The notes under the pieces: model-generated
Database searches by the model: none
The model's input: the letters and a program-made list of their open reading frames with translations, nothing else
Told to the model about the DNA's origin: nothing
Source of the DNA: G963676655 sp963676655
Lineage (GTDB): Bacteria; Verrucomicrobiota; Lentisphaeria; Victivallales; Victivallaceae
Direction: 5' to 3'
DNA: 64,000 bases
Assembly (NCBI GenBank): GCA_963676655.2
Contig: CAXXKX010000003.1
Location: forward strand, 4,960,001-5,024,000
Made by a program: the position numbers and the translations under genes
Shown here: in pieces, positions 26,446 to 35,597 of the stretch
How positions within the stretch are numbered: the stretch's first letter is position 1
How the letters are laid out: the number at the start of each line of letters is the position of its first letter

Positions 26446-29400
26446 TTATTTTAGATTTATCTTGATAGCTTTTACCAGATTGGTCGCCACATCGGTCAAC
26501 ATGATCTGGTAGCTGCCTTTTTTATCATTATAGGCGAATGGAACAACGATATCAGGAGTTCCGTTGTTTTCAATTACCCGACTGCGCAATCCGAGGATTT
26601 TGCCGTCAGGAGCTTGGATCTGGAGAAACAGAACCGCACCTTTCCGGACTTTTGCAAGACTAAATTTAATTTTTCCTCCGGGAGCAATTACGGCTTTATC
26701 CGCGCTGACCGCCGGGGCCTGTTGTTGCGTGTTGAACCCGCAGTACACTTGCAGCGGCAGCTTGAAGGCCGGTTTAATCGTCGCCGCATTGGCAATCAGG
26801 CCTTTGCCGGCCTGATATATCCAGAGTTTGCGGCCGAAATCCATTGAAGCGGTTTTCCCAAGATCATTTTTGTCCGCCAGAACTCCGACAACTTCAATGT
26901 CTCCGGTCTGCCTCACTCTGATTATCCGGTTGGCGCCGGGCAGGCCGGTGACCTTGACCGGCGGAGTTATTCCGGTTGATTTCAGTAAAGAAGCCAGAAA
27001 ATGATCGATCGGGGTTTGGGCCGATGCGGTTGAAGATGCTGCTCCCAGCGTAAAATTAAGCAGGATGGCTTGACCTTTACCGATTTTGTGAATTTGCATG
27101 ACTTTCTGTTCCGGTGCGGATAATGCTTTGAGCGCGTTGAATTTGATCAGGACATTATTTAGCTTTGTCTCGATATTTACTCCGTTCAACTTCGGCTGCT
27201 TCGTGGATGCGAGATTTGCCGGTCCAAACAATTGCTTTAACGGATTCTCTTTCAAGGAGCGCAAGTATTCATTTAATAAACCCGGATTCATGTCGGCGAC
27301 CACCATGCCGCCGTTACGGGCAAAGTCGCTGACCGCCGCGCATTCGTCGGAAGACAAGGCTGTTGTCCCGAACAGGAACAGGATTTTCTTATTTTTCAGT
27401 GCGCCGCGTTTGATTAAACGCCCGGTTACAAAATCAAAATTCAGTCCGTTGCGATAACAGAACCGGATGAATTCCCCGGCGGAATCAGACGGATTGATAA
27501 AGCGCTCATCAAGATATTTGGCGCTGTCCGAAGCGTGACTGGCGAGAATCGCGATTCCGTCATTTCTGAGCGGAGTGGTAATCAGCAGTTGTGCCAGTCC
27601 GTCCCGCAACTGGTTCAGATGAGGCATTAACTCTTTGACATAACGCGGAAAATCCATATCCGAACCGATGACCGATTCTGAGCCGGCAACCGAGGCTGAA
27701 TACCAGGCATTGCCGTTGACGTTCCCGGTCAACAGGTCTTTCCAAAGCGGCATCGGGAAAGAGCCGCGTCCGCCGTGAGAGCCGACATATCCGCCCCACC
27801 AGAGCATCCGCATTTTTTCCGGAGCCAGAGAACGCAACAGTTCGTCGTCGACCAGTTTGCTGTAGGGCCCCCAGAAATCCAGTTTGCTGATTGTCAGTTC
27901 CAGATCGCCCGGAACCGACCCTTCCGCGCCGACAATTGCGGCCGGATCGTACTTTTTGATTTCCGCGGCCAGAAAATGATGCATGTCGGCGTATTGTTTC
28001 TCGATGAATTTCCGGTGGTCGAACCAGGCCGCGTACATTTTCTTGTCTTTTGCTTCTTTGGGAGTGAAGTGCTTTACTTCGTTAAATGATTTATAAGAGG
28101 TACCCCATTCGCGGTTGAGAACGGAAATCGTCTTATAGCGGTCCTTAATAAACTGCGTGAAAGCCGGGCCGTCAGAGGGTGAAAAACCGCAATTATAGTT
28201 GAAGAAATTCTCATCGCCCAGGGTGTAGACCGCCGGTCCGTAGGCAGGCAGGTTTTCAATGCGGTATTTTATTCCGCGTTTCCAAAGATCGCGTACTTTG
28301 GGATTGTAGAACGACTGGTCGTCTTTGACTGCCGCTAACTCCGGTTTTGCGTCTTTCGGAATGAAAAACCAACTGTATTGTTCGGTTTTTCCATTATTGC
28401 TTTTTAAGCCGATACGCACCATATAAGGGACAAAGCGGGCGTCAAGCGTGGCGCCTGACCTAGCATTGGTGCCTCCGGGGGAGGGGTGGGAGAGCCCGGC
28501 GCGCCAGCGCAGTTTGTCAACAACCTGTCCGGCGTACAAACGCCCGAGATAGGCGTCCGGAACCCCGTCCCAGGCCATTGTCATATATGTTTCCAGCTTG
28601 CGTTTCGGGAAAAACAGGAGTTTTTCCCCTAGCGCGACCGGAACGCCTTTTCTCTCAATTACACAGCGCAGATATCCGGCCAGAGTCGGCAGGGCGTAAT
28701 CACTGACTTTAAAGCTCAATGTTTTTGTTCCGGTTTTTAAGTGGAGTTGCTTTTTAAACCAGATTCGGCCGTAAGGAGAATCTATTATTTCAATCTTGAC
28801 GCTGCCTGGTACGTTCAGGGCTTTTTCCAATGTTACTTCAGCTTTGAACTCGGCATTTTCCGGATATGATTCGCTGTCGGTGGTTACTTTTACCGTGCCG
28901 ACTGGAGATGCCACGGTGATTTCTCTGCTGCCGAAAGTCAGGTTGCCGCTATTCCCGCTGACAATATAATCGACATAATAATTTCCGCCCGGTAGAGCAG
29001 GCAGTTTACAGGCCGCCGTTCCGGCGGTTAACCCTTTGGATGTTGTAAAGACCGTTGAATTGAAAATGTTGCGGACCCGGATTTTCAGTTTAGCGTCCTT
29101 GATCATGCCGGCAAAACGGAAATCAGCGGTATTGTTTGAGAACGAGAAAGATTTGAGTCCGGCTTTGAAACGTCTGGCGGCCCAGGCCATTGCCCGCAGC
29201 GGCAGCAGCATATTGTTTTCATACTGCGCCGGCCAGCGGTCACTGTAAAGATTTTTGACCGTCAGGGTCATTCCCTGATAATGCGCGCCGTGTGGATCTT
29301 TGTAATCGATGGTCGCGATGCGGCCCTTGCCGAGTTCATAGGTCTTAATCAATTGATCGTCTGAAACCTTATCCAGTGCTTCCGGCAGCCCGTTGCGCGG

Positions 29401-29925
29401 AACGCCTTTCAGCAATTGCTCCGCCGCTCCGGGAATCGGCTTTGAAAAGATTTTTTTAAATCTTGTTTTAAAAGGATAAACCATTACCAGCCCGGTTCCG
29501 GCGACAACCTGCTTTAATATTTTTAATTGTACTTCAGCCGGAAGCGCGTCGAACTTGAAGTTGCCGATAACGATCAGGTCATATTTCTTATCAACCGCGC
29601 GAACCAGTTCCATTTCCTTTTCGTGCATACCGGTTCCGTCGATTGCGCCTTCATAGATGTTCTCTTTTGCCACTTCACGCGAATTGACCAAAGTTACTGC
29701 CTCAAAGTCAAGTGACATCCGTTGCGCGGCCTCGATAACTTCCCGGCCGCCCCGGCGGGAGACGATGAACAGGGTTTTTAGCGGTCCAGACTGTGGTTTT
29801 TCAAACCAGCTCAGATGTTCTGTTTGATAGTTTCGCGTCAGTTTATGCAGAAAGGAGCCGTCATGTTTGGCGTGAGCGCAGATGGCAACAAGCGACAACA
29901 AGGTCAAAGATAGTGTTTTTTTCAT
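26446..29925 (-). CDS. Large secreted GH42-like glycoside hydrolase
   Basis: The 1159-residue protein has a signal peptide (MKKTLSLTLLSLVAICAHA). The first half contains beta-sandwich-like segments. A TIM-barrel-like region at about 480-800 holds YTLGDENFF with Glu572 and VGAEGS with Glu668, plausible acid/base and nucleophile; the region between (FIKDRYKTISVLNREWGTSY) is like the GH42 beta-galactosidase core. A later alpha/beta segment (KKILFLFGTTALSSDECAAV, about 840-960) resembles the GH42 trimerisation domain. The C-terminus is beta-rich. ATG 29925 lies 16 bases behind the CBM9-like gene. It is probably exported to act on a galactoside- or mannoside-containing polymer; exact activity is not readable. 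Confidence 0.75.
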   Translation of the reverse strand: MKKTLSLTLLSLVAICAHAKHDGSFLHKLTRNYQTEHLSWFEKPQSGPLKTLFIVSRRGGREVIEAAQRMSLDFEAVTLVNSREVAKENIYEGAIDGTGMHEKEMELVRAVDKKYDLIVIGNFKFDALPAEVQLKILKQVVAGTGLVMVYPFKTRFKKIFSKPIPGAAEQLLKGVPRNGLPEALDKVSDDQLIKTYELGKGRIATIDYKDPHGAHYQGMTLTVKNLYSDRWPAQYENNMLLPLRAMAWAARRFKAGLKSFSFSNNTADFRFAGMIKDAKLKIRVRNIFNSTVFTTSKGLTAGTAACKLPALPGGNYYVDYIVSGNSGNLTFGSREITVASPVGTVKVTTDSESYPENAEFKAEVTLEKALNVPGSVKIEIIDSPYGRIWFKKQLHLKTGTKTLSFKVSDYALPTLAGYLRCVIERKGVPVALGEKLLFFPKRKLETYMTMAWDGVPDAYLGRLYAGQVVDKLRWRAGLSHPSPGGTNARSGATLDARFVPYMVRIGLKSNNGKTEQYSWFFIPKDAKPELAAVKDDQSFYNPKVRDLWKRGIKYRIENLPAYGPAVYTLGDENFFNYNCGFSPSDGPAFTQFIKDRYKTISVLNREWGTSYKSFNEVKHFTPKEAKDKKMYAAWFDHRKFIEKQYADMHHFLAAEIKKYDPAAIVGAEGSVPGDLELTISKLDFWGPYSKLVDDELLRSLAPEKMRMLWWGGYVGSHGGRGSFPMPLWKDLLTGNVNGNAWYSASVAGSESVIGSDMDFPRYVKELMPHLNQLRDGLAQLLITTPLRNDGIAILASHASDSAKYLDERFINPSDSAGEFIRFCYRNGLNFDFVTGRLIKRGALKNKKILFLFGTTALSSDECAAVSDFARNGGMVVADMNPGLLNEYLRSLKENPLKQLFGPANLASTKQPKLNGVNIETKLNNVLIKFNALKALSAPEQKVMQIHKIGKGQAILLNFTLGAASSTASAQTPIDHFLASLLKSTGITPPVKVTGLPGANRIIRVRQTGDIEVVGVLADKNDLGKTASMDFGRKLWIYQAGKGLIANAATIKPAFKLPLQVYCGFNTQQQAPAVSADKAVIAPGGKIKFSLAKVRKGAVLFLQIQAPDGKILGLRSRVIENNGTPDIVVPFAYNDKKGSYQIMLTDVATNLVKAIKINLK

Positions 29926-29941
29926 ATTATGATCCAGATAG

Positions 29942-30976
29942 TTATTTAATATCGTTAATGAATTTTTCAAGTTTCAGTTTCCAGCGCAGTTCCGACAGTT
30001 GTGATTTCAGGTCCGCCAGCCGACTGTAGCTGGCGAAAGATATGTCCTGTTTATCCAGAATATCTGTTTTCATGGATTTCAGCGCGCTCGGATCAAGCTT
30101 GCTGATTGTTTCGATCAGTTTTCGGCATTCAGCCGTGGAAGATTTGAGCAGCGTGGCTAGTTTTTCCTGTGTAATTTTTTTTCCTGGTTCGCACATCAGC
30201 AGCGAGTCGCCTTGAGCCAGGCACCACGGGGGAGTGGCTTTTTTAGCCAGAAGCTCGCCGATTTGTTTTGACCCGGCCGGTTTGTCGCCGGCAAAGTAGA
30301 TGTACCCGAAGTCCTCCGGCCGGTTATAACAGCCGCCGGGAGAAGAGGTGACGCCAATAAATTTGCCGGTACTCCAGGCATAGCGGACGTGACAGAATTT
30401 CCACAGACTGCCGCTTGCGGCCCGGCCGCCAAGATCCTGCCAGGGAAAGAACGCTTCTATTACCCAGGCGTCCGTGCGGAATGAAACCGCCGCGTTCCAG
30501 GCTGAACCGTTCCAGTCCGGCAGCGATACCGCCGCGTCGATCCGTCGTGAATCGCCGGTAATTCCGCCGGCGCTGACCACGAACTTTGTGAAACCGACGC
30601 CGTCGCAATACGGATCAAAATAGAGTTCAGCGCAGTCGTCGGTCCACAGTGCAGGTGCGTCGCGTACCGTATATTTTTTGCGGACCTTGTCAAGGTTCTT
30701 TTCGTAATTGACGATTCCCAGATAAACTCCGGTGTTATCGTAGAGCATCCGGAGTTCAGTTTTAAGTTTTCCCGGTTCCGGGTTGGGTTTGAAATAGACG
30801 TAATAACTTTTGTAAACTTTTGCCTGCTTATAGCACGCGTCATCCAATTTTCCGTCGATAGTCGGCCTGGTCTTTGTGTAATTCGCCTGATAAAACGAGA
30901 GCTGCCGGACCGGAGCGGCTGATATGGTCACGGACGCTGCGGCTACGGCACAAATTGCCGGGATATATAATTTCAT
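29942..30976 (-). CDS. Secreted CBM9/DOMON-like carbohydrate-binding protein
   Basis: The protein has 344 residues and a signal peptide (MKLYIPAICAVAAASVTISA). It opens with the CBM9-like pattern TRPTIDGKLDDACYKQA, continues with LYDNTGVYLGIV and DDCAELYFDP, and has an EAFFPWQDLGG block before a short C-terminal helical segment with Lys/Leu heptads. This is the typical layout of CBM9-like domains, which bind sugar chain ends. It is secreted and adjacent to the GH42-like enzyme with a 16-base gap, so it probably helps dock the substrate. ATG 30976 follows the pilin-like gene by 18 bases. Confidence 0.83.
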   Translation of the reverse strand: MKLYIPAICAVAAASVTISAAPVRQLSFYQANYTKTRPTIDGKLDDACYKQAKVYKSYYVYFKPNPEPGKLKTELRMLYDNTGVYLGIVNYEKNLDKVRKKYTVRDAPALWTDDCAELYFDPYCDGVGFTKFVVSAGGITGDSRRIDAAVSLPDWNGSAWNAAVSFRTDAWVIEAFFPWQDLGGRAASGSLWKFCHVRYAWSTGKFIGVTSSPGGCYNRPEDFGYIYFAGDKPAGSKQIGELLAKKATPPWCLAQGDSLLMCEPGKKITQEKLATLLKSSTAECRKLIETISKLDPSALKSMKTDILDKQDISFASYSRLADLKSQLSELRWKLKLEKFINDIK

Positions 30977-30994
30977 ACTGATATATTCTTTCGA

Positions 30995-31744
30995 TTAAAG
31001 TCCGACAATCGTATAACTGATGTTAGTTGAATTGTATGGGGTATCGCCTTTGGCCATATAAGTATTTGCTCGCTGGGATTGGCCGACAGTAGGATAACTT
31101 GCATAACATGGTACTTCACGCATGTGCTTCTTTGCAGCGTGCCCGTCCATAAACACCAGGTTTGACCGGTCATCATGTGGAAAGTTCGGACATGTGTTTC
31201 CGACACTGCCGCTGCCGTATTCGGTCAGGCCGTGTCCTCCGTTTTCATGTACCAGGGCGCCGCGGCTTGATTGTTTAAACTGGCTGCGTTTGCGGCCGCG
31301 CGGGATGTGTGCCCAGGAGGAGGGATTAGTATAGACCCAGCCGTTTATTCCGATGGCATTTTCCCCGTAAGTTGTGCCGACCCATGATGCTCCGGCTAAT
31401 GCGGCGATCTTTTCCTGTTTGAAAGTAGGGCAAACAAACATTTCCGGATATTTCCCGGTAGTTTTACCTGCCGCCAGGTAATCGTCGCATACCCCATCCT
31501 GATAATACCAGTCCTGGGTACTGGCAGTCGCCTTATACGACCAGTAAGGGGAGGGCCAGCGACCGTCTGAATCGTCGGCGTAAAAAATGAATGCCGAACC
31601 GATTTGTTTCAGGTTGCCGAGGCATTTGATTGATTTTGCCGTCTCCCGTGCTTTGTTCAGAGATGGCAGCAACATGCTGGCCAGGATGGCGATGATAGCG
31701 ATAACCACTAGTAGTTCGATTAGTGTAAAGAGCCTTTTGTTCAT
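30995..31744 (-). CDS. Type IV pilin-like protein (N-methylation/DUF1559-like)
   Basis: The 249-residue protein begins MNKRLFTLIELLVVIAIIAI, the prepilin peptidase signal in which Phe after the short basic leader becomes the methylated N-terminus. It is followed by one hydrophobic helix and the block SLNKARETAKSIKCLGNLKQ that is highly repeated in Lentisphaerae and Planctomycetes genomes. The rest is a globular domain with paired cysteines and a FMDGHAAKKH segment typical of the H-X9-DG group. ATG 31744 is chosen because AGGAAGGA lies upstream. It lies immediately after the GntR gene and before the CBM9-like gene, which makes a surface role in glycan capture plausible but unproven. Confidence 0.9.
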   Translation of the reverse strand: MNKRLFTLIELLVVIAIIAILASMLLPSLNKARETAKSIKCLGNLKQIGSAFIFYADDSDGRWPSPYWSYKATASTQDWYYQDGVCDDYLAAGKTTGKYPEMFVCPTFKQEKIAALAGASWVGTTYGENAIGINGWVYTNPSSWAHIPRGRKRSQFKQSSRGALVHENGGHGLTEYGSGSVGNTCPNFPHDDRSNLVFMDGHAAKKHMREVPCYASYPTVGQSQRANTYMAKGDTPYNSTNISYTIVGL

Positions 31745-31776
31745 GATTTTGTTCCTTCCTTGTTTCACTTGTTAAT

Positions 31777-32910
31777 TTAACACGAACCTTTATCAATAAA
31801 TTCTGGTTGAATTATTACTTTTTCATCATTTGCGCCTTTAAAGATCAAATCACAGGTAATCTCCGCAATTTCATTTTCCTTGATGGAAATTGAACTGAGT
31901 TTAGGCGTCAATATATCGGTCCAGTTGGTATTATAGAGTCCGACGACCCCGATTTCCCGGCCCGGAACCATGCCCAGATCGGAGGCTGCTTTATACAAAT
32001 GCGGCGCCCGACTGTCTCCAACACAGATAAAACCGTCGAAACCAAGCTTGATACTCTGGGCTATTTTGTCTTTAGTCGGAACTACAGGGGTTTCAATCAT
32101 CATATCAATAATGATATCGAAATTTTCGGCGAAAGAGATCCCGGCTTCCGCATAGGCCTGTTCCACACCGTCAATGATTTCGTAATCATAACCTTTGCGC
32201 CGTGCGCCGTTCAAACGTATTCTCATTTCTGACAACGGCTCAAAGGTGATCAGGGCCAGTTTTTTCCGGCCGGCCTCAAACAACTCCCGGGCCGCGATAT
32301 AACCCGCCTGCCGGTAATCACTGAGCACTGAATTAGCCCCGGGAAAGTCGATGCCGCATTCATTGTGCATGACAAAGTTTATATGATCGAAACTCTTGCG
32401 GTATTTGTACAGCAGGCTATACGGTACATGGCGACTGCCGTCGATAACCAGTGAGTCAAAGTGGCTCTGGGCGATTTTGGCAAGACGCTTTTCCCGATCG
32501 CTTTCCGAAAGTTTATCCAGCAGAGTCGTTGTTGGCAGCGGCGTCAAAAAATAATCATGCTTGTCCAGTTCATGGATCAGTTCATCGGAAAAATTCTGGA
32601 ACAGGTCGCCGCGTAACGGCATCAAAGCGCCGATTTGTCTGGAGGTAGCTTCATCTTTCCGGGAAAGCGTTTCAGCCGGATCGGTAACAAAAATGCCGCT
32701 GCCGTGAACCCGGCGTACATAGCCTTGTTCTTCAAGGCCGCGCATTGCCGAATTCAGCGTCACATAGCTGACGCCCAGCGTCTTCGCCAGTTCCCGTCCC
32801 ACCGGCAGTTTACTACCCAACTGGTAACGTCCTGATTCGATCGCGTTAATCAGTTTTGATTGCAGCTGCCGGTATTTCGGCAGCGTTTGTTTTTCCGTCT
32901 TGACTGTCAT
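31777..32910 (-). CDS. GntR-type transcriptional regulator with sugar-sensing domain
   Basis: The 377-residue protein has a GntR winged helix at residues about 8-78 (GRELAKTLGVSYVTLNSAMRGLEEQGYVRRVHGSGIFV). A LacI-type periplasmic-binding-protein fold follows at about 90-370 (for example GFDGFICVGDSRAPHLY and GVVGLYNTNW). This is the AraR-like architecture, in which a sugar releases the repressor from DNA. It is first in a run of eight same-strand genes for carbohydrate use. Its own promoter is framed by two identical palindromes, so it most likely represses itself and the cluster until the sugar appears. The effector is unknown. Confidence 0.92.
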   Translation of the reverse strand: MTVKTEKQTLPKYRQLQSKLINAIESGRYQLGSKLPVGRELAKTLGVSYVTLNSAMRGLEEQGYVRRVHGSGIFVTDPAETLSRKDEATSRQIGALMPLRGDLFQNFSDELIHELDKHDYFLTPLPTTTLLDKLSESDREKRLAKIAQSHFDSLVIDGSRHVPYSLLYKYRKSFDHINFVMHNECGIDFPGANSVLSDYRQAGYIAARELFEAGRKKLALITFEPLSEMRIRLNGARRKGYDYEIIDGVEQAYAEAGISFAENFDIIIDMMIETPVVPTKDKIAQSIKLGFDGFICVGDSRAPHLYKAASDLGMVPGREIGVVGLYNTNWTDILTPKLSSISIKENEIAEITCDLIFKGANDEKVIIQPEFIDKGSC

Positions 32911-32924
32911 TCTTAATCCAAAAT

Positions 32925-32988
32925 TGATTTAAATCACTTTGCTGATTATATAGCATGATCACGGAAAAGTCAATAGTGATTTAAATCA
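32925..32988 (-). promoter_or_regulatory. GntR promoter flanked by twin 12-bp operators
   Basis: On the minus strand TTGACT (32968-32973) and TATAAT (32945-32950) are exactly 17 bases apart. The perfect palindrome TGATTTAAATCA occurs twice: at 32977-32988, just upstream of the -35, and at 32925-32936, just after the transcription start. The copies are 52 bases apart, five helical turns, so both face the same side of the helix and could be bridged or looped. This strongly suggests autorepression by the adjacent GntR protein and co-control of the downstream cluster. Confidence 0.85.
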
Positions 32989-33049
32989 ATTTTTATAGAA
33001 TTTGGCAGAAAGGGGAAACGAAATAACCATTCGGAATGCAAATGGCGTC

Positions 33050-33366
33050 CACGAGCCGCTCGACTGCGCGGCATGTCCGGCAGAAATGAACGACCAGCTT
33101 AATTTTTCTCGTATTTATACCATTCGATGTTCAATGTTCGAAGTGTTTAGTGGAGGGCGAGTGTCCCACGAGCCGCCCGATTGTGCGGCATGTCCGGCAG
33201 AAATGAATGACCAGCTTAATTTTTCCCGTATTTATACCATTCGATGTTCGATGTTCCAAGAGTTTAGTGGAAGGCGAGTGTCTCACGAGCCGCCCGACTG
33301 CGCGGCATGTCCGGCTCAAGGGACTTTCGCCCTCCAGAAATGAATGACCAGCTTAATTTTTCCCGT
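33050..33366. repeat. 117-bp tandem repeat, about 2.7 copies
   Basis: The block CACGAGCCG recurs at 33050, 33167 and 33284, exactly 117 bases apart. Each unit contains a palindromic core related to the dispersed hairpin family seen at 39465 (CGAGCCGCCCGA...GCGGCATGTCCGG), then a copy of the sequence that borders the 3' end of the DUF4186 gene. The third unit has a 20-base insertion. An open frame of about 110 codons through the array encodes repeated HEPPDCAACPAEMNDQ and is unlikely to be a gene. Confidence 0.85.
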
Positions 33367-33367
33367 A

Positions 33368-33757
33368 TCAATCAAACAAATCTTGTTGGCGCGGATATTG
33401 CGAGAGGTCGCCGGCCTGGTCTTGCAGCCAGCAGAGCAGGATATTGACGACATAATCAATTTGCTCTTTGTCCAGGGCCTTGCCTTTGGGTATTTCATGC
33501 CATTTGGCCAGACACCCCCGGCAGCAGGTGGCGGTGGCGTGTTGGGCGGTGAAGACCACGTGGCCGCGCATCGGGGTTTGTTTGCCGTCGTTTTCCGGTA
33601 AAGCCGGAGCCAGTCTCGCGGTTATGAACTGGCGGGCCTGCTCGGCGATTATATCCCATCCTTTCGCCGCGATATAAGCGCGGTCCTTGTCCGTCAAGCA
33701 AAATCTCGATCGGAATTTCGACCGCGCCAGACGTATTTTCAGTTCAGCATAATTCAT
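33368..33757 (-). CDS. DUF4186 family protein
   Basis: The 129-residue soluble protein carries the DUF4186 core MRGHVVFTAQHATATCCRGC followed by LAKWHEIPKGKALDKEQIDY, with the His and two Cys residues placed as for metal binding (HATATCCRGC). The N-terminal part SKFRSRFCLTDKDRAYI is also typical. Its function has not been established. It stands alone between repeat arrays; the tandem repeat begins right after its stop codon and contains copies of its 3' border. The GGA upstream of ATG 33757 is a weak ribosome-binding site. Confidence 0.85.
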   Translation of the reverse strand: MNYAELKIRLARSKFRSRFCLTDKDRAYIAAKGWDIIAEQARQFITARLAPALPENDGKQTPMRGHVVFTAQHATATCCRGCLAKWHEIPKGKALDKEQIDYVVNILLCWLQDQAGDLSQYPRQQDLFD

Positions 33758-34007
33758 GTCTCAATTCCATCATATATTTTGCCAAAGAAGTCTAAGGTGT
33801 TTTTTTATTTATACAATATCCTGTTTTTGGTTAATGTCGCAATGTTGTTCACAGATAATCAGGATAAAAAGGCATTTTTCCATATTTAATTTGTATTTTG
33901 CGCCATAAAACAATATATTGAAAACAGGGAAATCCAGAACCGGAGTAAGACTCGTTAATTGCGGCGTTCTGCTTCAGAAATGATCTAAAAAGGGAGGGAT
34001 TTTATCC

Positions 34008-35102
34008 GTGAGTAAAATGAACAAATGTAATGTGCGAATAATTTTGCTGTGTGTTGCTATGCTTTTTGGGGGAGGTAAAGCTGTATGTTCGGAAGCAACG
34101 TTCAAAAAAGTTTCAATGTTTACCCGTAAGGTTGTGCTGATCTCTGCCGGGACAAAGATAAATCGATCAAAGATTGACCTGGTTTTATACTCGCTTGACC
34201 TGTCTGCAGACTCATCCCTGAAACAAGAATACGTTTTTAAGAGTTATACGATACTTGGACGATCCGGCCATTTTGGATTTTCAATAAGCAATTTTGCCTT
34301 TATTGGAGATAAGTTTTACTTAATGATTAATGATAACATTTACGAATTTTCATTGAACAAGGATAAGGTTAGTTTTCTGCGAAAGCTGTCTTTTCATGAC
34401 TTTAATATTCCTGATAAATTCAGAATTGGACACTACTTATTCTCTTTCTCCAAAAAATTATTTATTCAGGTAAAGGATAAAAAACGCGGAACCAGTTTTT
34501 TGCTTGAATGGACGCCTTCTTCGCCGCCTGCGAAAAGTATTATAGATAGAAAGGTCGGGGCTTCTTTTGATATAAGAGGAAAGGTGTATATAAATAATAA
34601 TAGGCCAAATATGTTTGAAGCATATTTTACTCATGCGGAACGTGTGGATATTCCAAGGAATACCAACAAGGAAGTTGACGATGGAGCTTTCAGCGATAAT
34701 TTCATTGATTATTCAAAAAAGTATGGTTGGCTTATTTCCGGGAGCATGTCAATCCCGGCATATAGAAAACAGATTATTTATTGTCCTCCCGGTTCCAATC
34801 AAATGAAAATGGTTCATCAGGGCAGGGAGGCGAAATGGTGATATGACGGCAGTATTTATTTTCTGAACGGGAACTCATTACTCAGGCAATCTCCTGCCGG
34901 GAAAATATCATTAATGCATGAATTCAAGAAAAGAGAAACATCAAAGACTTTTTTTGAAATGAATGATGACCGGTCTTGTCTTGTTCTTGTATCCGGAAAT
35001 AATTTATATGCGTATGGCTTAAAACAAAAAGAGTATGTTCATGTCACAACGAATTATTTAAAGATCGAAAGCATCGCTTTTTTAAACTTCAATCGAAAAT
35101 AA
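34008..35102 (+). pseudogene. Secreted unknown protein interrupted by one in-frame TGA
   Basis: A GTG at 34008 (AGGGAGGG at 33991-33998) opens a 277-codon frame ending at TGA 34839-34841. The same frame then continues without another stop to TAA 35100-35102. The continuation (YDGSIYFLNGNSLLRQ directly after the stop) keeps the same beta-propeller-like composition of short strands, so the two parts look like one protein of about 364 residues broken by a point nonsense change, for example TGG to TGA after a TGG codon. The N-terminus is a signal peptide (IILLCVAMLFGGGKAVCSEA). The sequence is unrelated to families I know. Readthrough cannot be excluded but nothing supports it. Confidence 0.65.
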
Positions 35103-35296
35103 AAAAGCTGTTATTAGTACGGCATATAATCATATTGCATTTATTGAATAGCGCTGAAAGCGCGGCATATAACAGCAGCCCGGGGTGATTGAGCGCAGCG
35201 ATTGAACCCCGGGAACATTTAAAAAACATTAAAAGCCCTGAATGGCATATGCGTCAACTTAAGAATCTTTTCTTCCTGAATTGATTGTTTTTTTGT

Positions 35297-35497
35297 TTAT
35301 TTTTCCTTGTTCGTTTTTCTAAATGATGGTACGTTCTTGACTCTTTTCAACACAAAAGTATTTCTGTCATCAATAGTCCATTCCATTTCTTCACCTTTGC
35401 TTAGGTTTGTACTTTCAGCAATAGCTGCTGGAAAGTTAACATAAAACGACTTCGTGTTCCCACGCTCAACTCTTTGAATTTTAACTTTGTAACCCAT
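35297..35497 (-). CDS. AbrB/MazE-like passenger protein of the IS
   Basis: The 66-residue protein has the swapped-hairpin AbrB-type pattern: KVKIQRVERGNTKSFYVNFP, then AAIAESTNLSKGEEMEW, then an Arg/Lys-rich tail. Such proteins bind DNA as dimers and serve as antitoxins or transcription regulators. It lies inside the IS, divergent from the transposase, with its ATG about 100 bases from the transposase ATG, so it could repress the shared promoter region. No toxin partner is present. The role is inference. Confidence 0.65.
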   Translation of the reverse strand: MGYKVKIQRVERGNTKSFYVNFPAAIAESTNLSKGEEMEWTIDDRNTFVLKRVKNVPSFRKTNKEK

Positions 35498-35597
35498 TTT
35501 TTTTCTTTTTCATTTGACCTTTTTGATTTTTATACTAATATTAATAGTATATATACTATTAATATATCATCATAGATTTAATATTCAAGGTAATTTT

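Noticed and set aside
33002..33343. Open frame of 113 codons with three HEPPDCAACPAEMNDQ-type repeats
   Set aside because: It is created by the 117-bp tandem repeat, has no ribosome-binding site, and its repeated peptide is the translation of palindromic DNA also seen in non-coding places.
34839..34841. Selenocysteine or programmed readthrough at the TGA
   Set aside because: No SECIS-like hairpin directly follows and no redox motif surrounds the codon; a nonsense mutation is the simpler explanation.
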